Source: Sulfuritalea sp. (lineage in GTDB: Bacteria > Pseudomonadota > Gammaproteobacteria > Burkholderiales > Rhodocyclaceae). Taken from it: 5,424 nucleotides of DNA. Location of the stretch: positions 1 through 5,424 of the forward strand of contig JAPLRA010000034.1 in the NCBI GenBank assembly GCA_026399445.1, written 5' to 3'. The notes under the pieces are model-generated. The model did no database searches and was not told the DNA's origin. It saw only the letters and a program-made list of their open reading frames with translations. Within the stretch, counting starts at the first letter, position 1. Every line of letters starts with the position of its first letter. The position numbers and the translations under genes were made by a program. Positions 1 to 4,967 of this stretch are shown here, one piece after another.

Positions 1-763
1 GGCCGAAGCGCTCGATGCCGTGCCACATCGAGTAGTAGCTGTGGCCGCACTCGGTGTTCAGCCATACCTCGCAGCCGAGCTCGTTGACCGCATCGACCCG
101 CTTGCGGATCACCTCGCGCCACGCCTCTTCGTTGCCCGCGAACATGCAGAAATTCTCCGCCGCCCAGCCCTTCGAGGCATAAGTCCAATCGGCGCCGACG
201 ACATCGAAGATCTTCCACAGCGGCACCATTTCCTCCGGCTCGCTCATCGGTTCGCGGGAGTTCTGGTTGACGAAGAAGTGCGCGCCCTGCTTGTCGATCG
301 GCGCCTGCAACCGACTGAAGCCCGGTTGCGTGGCGCGGACTTCTTCCAGTACCTCCCCGACCACGGAGACGAAGTCGGCGGGCGGCATGCCCATGGCGCT
401 GGTCGACTCGCTGGACCGAGTGAGCTGGCAGGAGCGCACGATGCCGGACGGCTTTTTGTCCTCGGGCCAGTTGCCGCGCGCGAGGTAAACCAGTTGCGCG
501 ACGTCGATGCTCATCGGGCACACGTACTGGCAGCGCTTGCACAGCGTGCAGCACCAGATCCAGGGCGTGGACGAGAGTTCCTCATCCATTCCCAGCATGG
601 CCATGCGAATGAACTTGCGCGGGTCCATGTTCTCGATCCCCGACGCCGGGCAGCCCGAGGAGCAGAGCCCGCAGGTCAGGCAGGCCTCGAAGTTGGCGCC
701 CTCGGGCAACAGCTTGAGAGCCGCTTCCTTGAAGTTGATGCTTGCCACCGTGGATTCCGTCAT
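1..763 (-). CDS. HdrD/DsrK-like (Fe-S)-binding protein, C-terminus beyond left edge
   Basis: The visible N-terminal 254 residues carry two classical [4Fe-4S] motifs. The first is CLTCGLCSSGCP (Cys28, 31, 34, 38). The second is CTLCKRCQYVCP (Cys72, 75, 78, 82). This is the HdrC-type ferredoxin half found in HdrD, DsrK, TmcB and related proteins. Near the left edge, NTECGHSYYS (Cys239, His241) resembles the start of the cysteine-rich CCG half typical of the HdrB/HdrD/DsrK family; the rest of that half is off-window. No signal peptide or membrane segment is seen, so a cytoplasmic electron-transfer or thiol/disulfide redox subunit is likely. The physiological substrate cannot be told from this fragment. 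The ATG at 763 overlaps the stop of the upstream HAD gene (ATGA), and a purine-rich GGGGGAA lies just before it, supporting this start and co-translation. The family call is firm; the specific role is inference. Confidence 0.88.
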   Translation of the reverse strand, partial: MTESTVASINFKEAALKLLPEGANFEACLTCGLCSSGCPASGIENMDPRKFIRMAMLGMDEELSSTPWIWCCTLCKRCQYVCPMSIDVAQLVYLARGNWPEDKKPSGIVRSCQLTRSSESTSAMGMPPADFVSVVGEVLEEVRATQPGFSRLQAPIDKQGAHFFVNQNSREPMSEPEEMVPLWKIFDVVGADWTYASKGWAAENFCMFAGNEEAWREVIRKRVDAVNELGCEVWLNTECGHSYYSMWHGIERFG

Positions 764-1602
764 GGGTTCCCCCGGTGCGCGTCTCCGGCATGTCGCGCCG
801 CCAGCAGCGCCTCCGCGAGCTCGACGAAGCCCGCGCCGGAACGGGCGCTGGTTATCCACGCTGGTTTGGCTTCCAGCCGGTCGACGAAATCCAGCACATT
901 GGCGACACCAACCGAATTGGGAAAGAAGCCGAACATCGGCACATCGTTGGGCGAGTCGCCGACAAAGATCCAGTGCTCGCGCTGCGTCGCGTTCTCCAGC
1001 GCAATGCCGAATTCCTCGGCCAGCAAGCGTTGCGTCGTGCTCAGCTTGTCGTAATCACCGAACCAGCCATTGACATGGATCGAGCTCACCTTCGCGCGCA
1101 TTCCGGCCGCTTCCATGCGCTGCACGATGGCATCGACCGCCGCCGCCGGCAAGGGTGCGACATCCTCGCAAAAATCAATTGCCAAATCGGCGATGCGGCA
1201 GAACTGGTCGGAAGCCAGCGCGCAGCCGGGGACCGCAGCAAGAATCTCGGCGGCCAATGTTTCGATCCGCGCCTGACGGTCCGCCGGCGGATGGCCGACG
1301 AAGACCGTCTTGAGTCGCCCGGCTTGCGCGTCGTAGCGCATCCAGAAGGCGCCGTTCTCGCCGACCACGGCATCCACCGGCCACATGCGCGCAATGTGGT
1401 CGCACCAGCCGGCAGGCCTCCCGGTGACCGGAATCACCTTGATGCCGGCAGCGTGAAGACGCTCCAGCGCCGTGTAGGCGGCAGCCGTCAGACGCCCCTC
1501 GCTGGTAATCGTGTCGTCGATATCGGCCAGCACGCCGACGATCCGCGATCGGGCCTCGAGCGGCAATCCGGCCAGCGGCTGCATCCCGGGCTTTGCGCTC
1601 AT
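760..1602 (-). CDS. HAD superfamily (subfamily IIB) phosphatase
   Basis: A 280-residue predicted phosphohydrolase with all four HAD motifs. Motif I is DIDDT (nucleophile Asp28, acid/base Asp30). Motif II is the Thr of PVTGRP (Thr60). Motif III is Lys186 in DYDKLS. Motif IV is GDSPNDVPMF (Asp216, Asn219, Asp220). The ENGAFW segment after motif II and the long insert before motif III (about residues 85-180, the C2 cap) place it in subfamily IIB, with Cof-type, sucrose-phosphate and mannosyl-3-phosphoglycerate phosphatases. A sugar-phosphate-type substrate is therefore plausible but unproven. The frame stays open upstream to 1788. The start at 1602 is chosen because it forms an ATGA overlap with the CWC gene stop and because the upstream residues lie over that gene in another frame. 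Its own stop makes another ATGA overlap with the Fe-S gene. It looks soluble and cytoplasmic. Confidence 0.9.
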   Translation of the reverse strand: MSAKPGMQPLAGLPLEARSRIVGVLADIDDTITSEGRLTAAAYTALERLHAAGIKVIPVTGRPAGWCDHIARMWPVDAVVGENGAFWMRYDAQAGRLKTVFVGHPPADRQARIETLAAEILAAVPGCALASDQFCRIADLAIDFCEDVAPLPAAAVDAIVQRMEAAGMRAKVSSIHVNGWFGDYDKLSTTQRLLAEEFGIALENATQREHWIFVGDSPNDVPMFGFFPNSVGVANVLDFVDRLEAKPAWITSARSGAGFVELAEALLAARHAGDAHRGNP

Positions 1603-1823
1603 TCGCCCGGCTTTCCGGATGCGGCCAGCCTCTCTTGCAGGCAGGCCGGGCATAGACAACTCGCGTTCTCGTTCGAACCCGACGCTGCTTTCACTGGAAC
1701 CGACAGCAATGGCGGCAGGTTCGCACACCAGCATTCCTGGTCGCCGCCTTCCATGCCGCAGCGAAGCTGCGCACCGCATTGCGGGCACACGTTAGTCGGC
1801 GCTGGCGCAACGGCGGCACTCAT
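1599..1823 (-). CDS. Small cysteine-rich CWC family protein
   Basis: A 74-residue protein with eight cysteines. CPQCG (Cys13, Cys16) comes first, then Cys22, then the diagnostic CWC triplet (Cys31, Cys33), and finally CLCPACL (Cys56, 58, 61). This spacing fits the 'cysteine-rich CWC' family of small uncharacterised bacterial proteins. The paired CxxC-like knuckles suggest a bound metal, probably zinc, but the function of the family is unknown. There is no signal peptide or membrane helix. The start at 1823 overlaps the anti-sigma stop (ATGA), and the stop overlaps the HAD start (ATGA). No good Shine-Dalgarno sequence precedes the start, so translation probably depends on coupling to the upstream gene. 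Lying between an anti-sigma factor and a phosphatase, it may have a redox- or metal-sensing or chaperone role; that is inference from position only. Confidence 0.85.
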   Translation of the reverse strand: MSAAVAPAPTNVCPQCGAQLRCGMEGGDQECWCANLPPLLSVPVKAASGSNENASCLCPACLQERLAASGKPGE

Positions 1824-2002
1824 GGCGTGCCGCCGCCGCCGAATCGGCGACAGGCCGAACGCAGCACGTTCATCTGGCGCCGATAGTTGGCACAGCCGGC
1901 GCAGATCCAGACATGCAGGCGCAGGCCGATGCGCTCGGCGAGGCTGAGCGGGCGATCCTGCTCCTGCGACATCAGCTCTGTGGCCTGCTTGCAGCTCAGC
2001 AT
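1820..2002 (-). CDS. Small zinc-binding anti-sigma factor (zf-HC2/ZAS-like)
   Basis: A 60-residue protein beginning MLSCKQATELMS and containing the zinc anti-sigma signature His30-x3-Cys34-x2-Cys37 (HVWICAGC), with Cys4 as a possible further ligand. Proteins of this size and pattern sit directly after ECF sigma genes in proteobacteria and hold the sigma factor in the cytoplasm. In the redox-sensing members, oxidation of the zinc-bound thiols releases it. No transmembrane helix follows, so this is a cytoplasmic type, in keeping with an internal redox signal. The ATG at 2002 lies one base after the sigma stop (TGACATG) and is preceded by AGGGAG (2008-2013). Its stop overlaps the CWC start (ATGA). 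As sequenced, the sigma-2 reading frame also runs uninterrupted into this frame, so a sigma-2/anti-sigma fusion is formally encoded. I consider the free 60-residue protein the native product. Confidence 0.85.
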   Translation of the reverse strand: MLSCKQATELMSQEQDRPLSLAERIGLRLHVWICAGCANYRRQMNVLRSACRRFGGGGTP

Positions 2003-2003
2003 G

Positions 2004-2539
2004 TCAGCTCCCTGCTCCGGCGAACCATTTCGTTTCAAGACAGATGCGCAGGCCCGATCTGGCACGATGCAGCACCACCCAGCAATTGGACGAACTGATG
2101 CCGGTTTCCTTACAGATCTCGCCCACCTTGTATTCAATGAGCAGGCGCATGATCCCCGCGGGCGTGCACGACCCGAAGGCGGGCAGGCCGAGGAACACTC
2201 GCCCCAGCGTCCCGGCTGTGCCTCCGGCTGCCAGTGGCCGCGCTGGTCGAAAAGCGACTCGGTCAGCAGATCGTCCCCTGCATCGTCGTCGGCCAGCGAG
2301 CTCGCGCTGACTTCCCGGCTCTGCGCACGAATGATGTCGATGATCTTGTTGCGCAGGATGGCGATCAGCCAGGTCTTGTAGGACGAGCGACTTTCGAAGC
2401 CGTGACTTCCCTGCAGCGCCGCCAGCAGGGTCTCCTGCACTGCGTCCTCGGCCGCCCCTGCGTCGCGCAGTTGCAGGCGCGCAAAACGCAGCAAATCGGG
2501 GCGCAGTGCGTTCAGTTCGCGTTGAAGATCGGGTTCCAT
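2004..2539 (-). pseudogene. ECF sigma-70 family factor, frameshifted in the sigma-4 region
   Basis: From the ATG at 2539 the frame encodes a good ECF sigma-2 domain: DAVQETLLAAL at residues 32-42, then the region 2.3/2.4 segment KTWLIAILRNKIIDIIR at 55-71. It continues through GHWQPEAQPGRWGE to about 2198. Region 4.2, GEICKETGISSSNCWVVLHRARSGLRICLE, is clear from about 2153 to 2020 but in a different frame, and that frame ends at the natural TGA (2004-2006) just before the anti-sigma start. The stretch joining WGE to EICKE is 77 bases, not a multiple of three. From memory of the family it is about 15 codons short, lacking most of the usual FWxVFxxCLxxLP part of region 4.1. Either a deletion has inactivated the gene or the assembly is wrong here. 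An intact factor would direct RNA polymerase to stress promoters, probably including msrB. Neither ATG (2539 or 2569) has a strong ribosome site; 2539 fits family length better. Confidence 0.82.
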
Positions 2540-2559
2540 GAAGCTCGATTGCCAGGCAG

Positions 2560-2592
2560 ATGAGTGCATTTTGACTCATGATGCTTGGCATC
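2560..2592. repeat. Two adjacent inverted repeats in the sigma leader
   Basis: ATGAGT (2560-2565) and ACTCAT (2574-2579) form a perfect 6-base dyad with an 8-base spacer. Immediately beside it, GATGC (2580-2584) and GCATC (2588-2592) form a 5-base dyad with a 3-base spacer. They lie 21-53 bases upstream of the preferred sigma start. The alternative sigma ATG (2567-2569) falls in the loop of the first dyad. They could be an operator or leader hairpins; no T-run follows on either strand, so they do not look like terminators. Arms this short can occur by chance. Confidence 0.35.
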
Positions 2593-2670
2593 GGCAAACT
2601 CAATCGACCTGTAAGGAATGTCCGGGCCGGCCAGACCAAGCATCAGGGATTCAATCGAGTGAAATTCATG

Positions 2671-2677
2671 AGGAGGG
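2671..2677 (+). promoter_or_regulatory. Strong Shine-Dalgarno sequence of msrB
   Basis: AGGAGGG ends four bases before the ATG at 2682 and closely matches the anti-Shine-Dalgarno sequence. It fixes the msrB start at 2682, although the frame is open upstream to 2538. Confidence 0.85.
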
Positions 2678-2681
2678 CAAG

Positions 2682-3182
2682 ATGAACCGTCGCACCTGGA
2701 TGTCCCGCATTTCCGGATTGATCGCCGTATCCTCGGTGCCCATCGGCTCAGCCGGCGCCGCCAGTGCCTTTCCCCTCGCCAAAAGCAAACAGGAATGGAA
2801 AAAACTGCTGCCGGCCGACGCGTACCACGTGCTCTTTGAAGAAGGCACGGAACCTCCCGGCAGCAGCCCGTTCAACGCCGAGAAACGTGTCGGCACCTTC
2901 ATTTGCACCGCCTGCAACCAGCCGCTGTTCGACAGCGTCCACAAGTATGAAAGCGGCACCGGCTGGCCCAGTTTCTGGCAGCCGCTGCCCGGGGCGGTCG
3001 ACACTTCGACCGACTTCAAGCTCGTCCTGCCGCGCACCGAATACCACTGTTCGCGCTGCGGCGGGCATCACGGCCACGTTTTCAACGACGGCCCGCGCCC
3101 GACGGGAAAGCGCTACTGCAACAACGGCGTCGCGCTGCGCTTTATTGCGAAAGCCGAAGCCTTGCCTCCGCTGCGAACCTGA
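2682..3182 (+). CDS. msrB: Peptide-methionine (R)-S-oxide reductase MsrB, probably Tat-exported
   Basis: A 166-residue enzyme that reduces the R-epimer of methionine sulfoxide in proteins. The N-terminus, NRRTWM followed by a mildly hydrophobic stretch and AGAASA before Phe30, looks like a Tat signal with cleavage near Ala29, so the mature enzyme would work in the periplasm. The MsrB domain (about 36-157) has the zinc cysteines Cys75/Cys78 (CTAC) and Cys123/Cys126 (CSRC), the GTGWPSFW substrate loop (92-99), HHGHVF (129-134), and the catalytic Cys146 in RYCNNGVALRF. These five are the only cysteines, so no obvious resolving cysteine exists. Regeneration may rely on direct reduction by a partner thiol protein. 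It is divergent from an ECF sigma/anti-sigma pair, which suggests it is a target of that switch, as in Neisseria Ecf control of msrAB. The start is set by AGGAGGG. Confidence 0.95.
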   Translation: MNRRTWMSRISGLIAVSSVPIGSAGAASAFPLAKSKQEWKKLLPADAYHVLFEEGTEPPGSSPFNAEKRVGTFICTACNQPLFDSVHKYESGTGWPSFWQPLPGAVDTSTDFKLVLPRTEYHCSRCGGHHGHVFNDGPRPTGKRYCNNGVALRFIAKAEALPPLRT

Positions 3183-3192
3183 AAGCGCGACC

Positions 3193-3229
3193 GGGACGAT
3201 CGGAGTAGCATTGTTTCCTGTGCCGTCCC
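3193..3229. repeat. Short inverted repeat between msrB and the next gene
   Basis: GGGACG (3193-3198) and CGTCCC (3224-3229) are perfect inverted arms separated by 25 bases within the 62-base gap after msrB. There is no following T-run, so this is not a clear terminator; it may be a weak hairpin that attenuates read-through. Its right arm lies just before the GAGGA ribosome site of the next gene. Confidence 0.25.
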
Positions 3230-3244
3230 TCGAGGAATTCAACC

Positions 3245-3607
3245 ATGAGCCTGCTTGAAAAAGTTCTCGGTCCGAAATCGAAGTACGACAAGAGCCTGCC
3301 CTACACCTACGAGGCCCGGATACGCATGTTCGAAGAAGGTGACGAGTACAAGTCCTACTTCTCCGACACGATTTGCGGCCTGATCGAGCATCTGGAAAGG
3401 CACCGGATCGCACCGCCCGGCGTGGAGATATTCGAGGTGTTCGAGGACGAGGCATCGCCCATCGATGCGCGGTTGTTCACCACGCCGGATCAGGAGTGGC
3501 TGTTCAAGCCGGACATCTGCCGCAGCTTCGAGCAGCACTATCCGGGACACATTCACGCCGCCGACTGCTCCTTCAAGGACAGAAGCCGCGGCGGTACCGG
3601 GCCCTGA
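3245..3607 (+). CDS. Conserved-looking hypothetical protein, 120 residues
   Basis: I do not recognise a named family. The protein is acidic and rich in aromatic residues. The N-terminus is MSLLEKVLGPKSKYDKSLPY, the centre FSDTICGLIEHLERH is probably helical, and residues of the VEIFEVFEDE type follow. A C-terminal part contains WLFKPDICRSFEQHYPGHIH and ends CSFKDRSRGGTGP. Three cysteines (near residues 44, 91 and 107) and two histidines (His101, His103) are spread out, not arranged in a metal-binding knuckle. There is no signal peptide or membrane segment, so it is probably cytoplasmic. The start has GAGGA (3232-3236) eight bases upstream. Its stop overlaps the ribosome site of the VOC gene, so the two are likely co-expressed. 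Codon use and composition look real: a single ORF with a good ribosome site and tight downstream spacing. Confidence 0.8.
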   Translation: MSLLEKVLGPKSKYDKSLPYTYEARIRMFEEGDEYKSYFSDTICGLIEHLERHRIAPPGVEIFEVFEDEASPIDARLFTTPDQEWLFKPDICRSFEQHYPGHIHAADCSFKDRSRGGTGP

Positions 3608-3617
3608 GGATTCGCGG

Positions 3618-4040
3618 ATGAACGAGGCCACACCGCTGTTCCACTACGCCTTTGCGATATCCGACATCGGTCGCGCCCGCGACTTCTATGTCGGGCGGCT
3701 GGGCTGCCGCGAAGGACGCAGCACCGACCACTGGATCGATTTCGCACTCTTCGGCCACCAGCTCTCCGCGCATCTGGGCAAGCCTGCCGGCGCCGCCTGC
3801 GAAGGACTCGTCGACGGGCATGCAGTCCCGATTCCACACTTCGGCGCGATCCTGGCCCTCGACCAATTCTGGAAGTTTGCCGAAAGCCTGCGGACCGCCG
3901 GCATCAGCTTCGTCATGGAGCCCGCGCTGCGCTTCGTCGGCAAGCCGGGCGAACAGGCCACGATGTTTTTCCTCGACCCCGACGGCAATGCGCTCGAGTT
4001 CAAGGCCTTCGTGCGGCCGGATGAAGTGTTCGCCAGGTAG
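3618..4040 (+). CDS. VOC (glyoxalase/bleomycin-resistance fold) family protein
   Basis: A 140-residue protein with two paired beta-alpha-beta-beta-beta halves. Half one is FHYAFAISDIGRARDFYVGRLG, then WIDFALFGHQLSAHL. Half two is PHFGAILALDQFWKFAESLRTAGI, then TMFFLDPDGNALEFKAF. The residues expected to bind the metal are His9, His52, His74 and Glu127, and the DPDGNALE signature is typical of dioxygenase and glyoxalase-type VOC proteins. It is probably a cytoplasmic metal-dependent lyase, isomerase or dioxygenase; the substrate cannot be read from the sequence. The ATG at 3618 has GAGGA (3606-3610) overlapping the previous stop, with a 10-base intergenic gap, so it is co-transcribed with the hypothetical protein. 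The frame is open further upstream (to 3465), but the ribosome site and the domain start both favour 3618. Confidence 0.9.
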   Translation: MNEATPLFHYAFAISDIGRARDFYVGRLGCREGRSTDHWIDFALFGHQLSAHLGKPAGAACEGLVDGHAVPIPHFGAILALDQFWKFAESLRTAGISFVMEPALRFVGKPGEQATMFFLDPDGNALEFKAFVRPDEVFAR

Positions 4041-4094
4041 TCCGGGCGACAAAGCACGGACGCAGTGAGTTTTCACACGCGAAGTCTCTTCGTG
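4041..4094. other. Convergent gap with small hairpins, possible transcription end
   Basis: The VOC gene and the receiver gene converge across this 54-base gap. It contains GTGA-gttt-TCAC (4065-4076). CGAAG-tct-CTTCG (4080-4092) is a perfect 5-base stem with a triloop, extendable by a G-T and a C-G pair. The wider arms AGCACG (4053-4058) and CGTGCT (4091-4096) pair over both and reach into the stop codon of the receiver gene. No T-run follows on either strand, so a classical intrinsic terminator is not supported; a weak bidirectional stop is possible. Confidence 0.3.
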
Positions 4095-4913
4095 CTACAT
4101 CTGAAACAGTTTCCTCATGAACTCCTCGACCTTGCCCGGACGGATCGGTTTCAGAAAATATCCTTTGGCACCTCCAGCCACCGACGCTTCCACAATCGAG
4201 CGGCCGGCATTGCCTGTGATCATGACAACCTTCGTTTGCGGACTGGCGGCACGGATCTCCGGTAGCGCCTCCAGACCCGTCATGCCCGGCATGTCGATGT
4301 CGAGACAGACCAGAGCCGGGCGAGTCTTCTTCACCATCTCGATGCCGTCGCGTCCATTGGAGGCGACCCCGAGAACCTTGATACCGAGCTCACTGAGGAT
4401 GCCCTTCAACAGCAGCCGGATCGATCCGCTGTCATCGACAATAACGGCGGAGCGCGGTACCACAACGGTCACCACTTGGAGCATGGACTCCGCGGGTGGC
4501 GGTGGCGTCGGCTCGACGGCTTCCGGCGTTGCCTCCGCCCGGGCGGCGATGGCTCTCGTCTGCGCGATTTCCTTGAGTTCGTCGATGACCTGCGCCTGTT
4601 CAAACGGCTTGTGAATGAACCCCTTGGCGCCCAGATCGGCGGCATGCCCCTTCAACTCCGGGTCATCGGAGGCGGTGATCATGACCACGTCCACCTGATT
4701 TACGGCGACATCCATTTGCACGAGCAGTTCAAGGCCGTTCAGCCCAGGCAATTCAAAGTCCAGGCAGACGACGTCAGGACGCTGTTCCGCTACGTAGTTC
4801 AGCAAACCCACTCCGTCGCCGAACTCGGCGATGACTTCATGCCCTTCGCCTTCGCAGAGCGCGCGCAATACCTTGCGCATCGACTCATTGTCATCAACGA
4901 TAACGATCTTCAT
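4095..4913 (-). CDS. Dual-receiver (REC-REC) response regulator without output domain
   Basis: A 272-residue protein made of two CheY-like receiver domains. REC1 (about 1-118) has the acidic pair Asp7/Asp8, phospho-acceptor Asp52 (CLDFELPG), Thr80 and Lys102 (KPF). A Pro/Ala/Glu-rich linker follows (about 119-152, including four consecutive prolines). REC2 (about 155-272) has Asp160/Asp161, phospho-acceptor Asp205 (CLDIDMPG), Thr233 and Lys255 (KPI). All phosphorylation-site residues are present in both, so both should be phosphorylatable. There is no DNA-binding, GGDEF, EAL or HPt domain; the protein ends directly after REC2 helix 5. Such proteins act by protein-protein contact or as phosphate relays or sinks. 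No histidine kinase or chemotaxis gene is in the window, so the partner is unknown. The start at 4913 begins the MKIVIVDD strand exactly; the ribosome site (CGGGATG) is weak. Confidence 0.92.
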   Translation of the reverse strand: MKIVIVDDNESMRKVLRALCEGEGHEVIAEFGDGVGLLNYVAEQRPDVVCLDFELPGLNGLELLVQMDVAVNQVDVVMITASDDPELKGHAADLGAKGFIHKPFEQAQVIDELKEIAQTRAIAARAEATPEAVEPTPPPPAESMLQVVTVVVPRSAVIVDDSGSIRLLLKGILSELGIKVLGVASNGRDGIEMVKKTRPALVCLDIDMPGMTGLEALPEIRAASPQTKVVMITGNAGRSIVEASVAGGAKGYFLKPIRPGKVEEFMRKLFQM

Positions 4914-4942
4914 TTCGGTTCATCCCGATAGGCAGGTGGTCA

Positions 4943-4967
4943 CGGACTTATTTTCAATGAAAGTCCG
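4943..4967. repeat. Dyad upstream of the REC-REC gene
   Basis: CGGACTT (4943-4949) and AAGTCCG (4961-4967) are perfect 7-base inverted arms around an 11-base AT-rich loop, 30 bases upstream of the REC-REC start. No T-run follows on either strand, so it is unlikely to be the dnaE2 terminator. It could be an operator or a leader hairpin. The rest of the gap from 4914 to 5050 shows only a lone CATAAT-like -10 candidate on the minus strand (near 4990), with no good -35. Confidence 0.4.

Larger units (their letters stand above)
2540..2681. promoter_or_regulatory. Divergent control region between sigma operon and msrB
   Basis: This 142-base gap separates the divergent sigma and msrB starts and must hold promoters for both. 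On the plus strand, TGTAAGGAAT (2610-2619) resembles the GGAA-type -35 elements of ECF promoters and lies about 70 bases before the msrB ATG. No convincing -10 partner is visible at the expected distance. CAATCGA occurs at 2601-2607 and 2652-2658 on the plus strand, and a third time inverted at 2545-2551. Two adjacent dyads are listed separately. Autoregulation of the sigma operon together with msrB is expected from the layout; the promoter call itself is tentative. Confidence 0.35.

Noticed and set aside
1603..1788. N-terminal extension of the HAD phosphatase to 1788
   Set aside because: The extra residues resemble no HAD domain and overlap the CWC gene almost completely. The ATG at 1602 gives a clean ATGA junction.
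20..1947. Long open plus-strand frames (20-1054, 742-1947) antisense to the Fe-S and HAD genes
   Set aside because: They have low-complexity Arg/Ala/Gly/His-rich translations without motifs, while the opposite strand encodes clear family signatures. Such antisense frames are common in GC-rich DNA.
2121..2197. Programmed ribosomal frameshift in the sigma gene
   Set aside because: No slippery heptamer or following stable structure is evident, and the region also seems to lack about 15 codons that slippage would not restore.
2540..2569. Sigma factor start at 2569 in place of 2539
   Set aside because: The added ten residues are unlike ECF N-termini, and neither start has a good ribosome site. 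It is kept only as an alternative.
2004..2639. A 211-residue minus-strand protein in the region 4.2 frame
   Set aside because: Only its last third is sigma-like. The N-terminal two thirds are an out-of-frame reading of sigma-2 and of the intergenic region.
2748..3455. Minus-strand frame of 235 residues opposite msrB
   Set aside because: Arg-rich shadow of msrB without motifs; msrB on the plus strand has full catalytic and zinc motifs and a strong ribosome site.
4943..4967. Intrinsic terminator of dnaE2
   Set aside because: The stem is only 7 base pairs with an 11-base loop, and no T-run follows in either direction.
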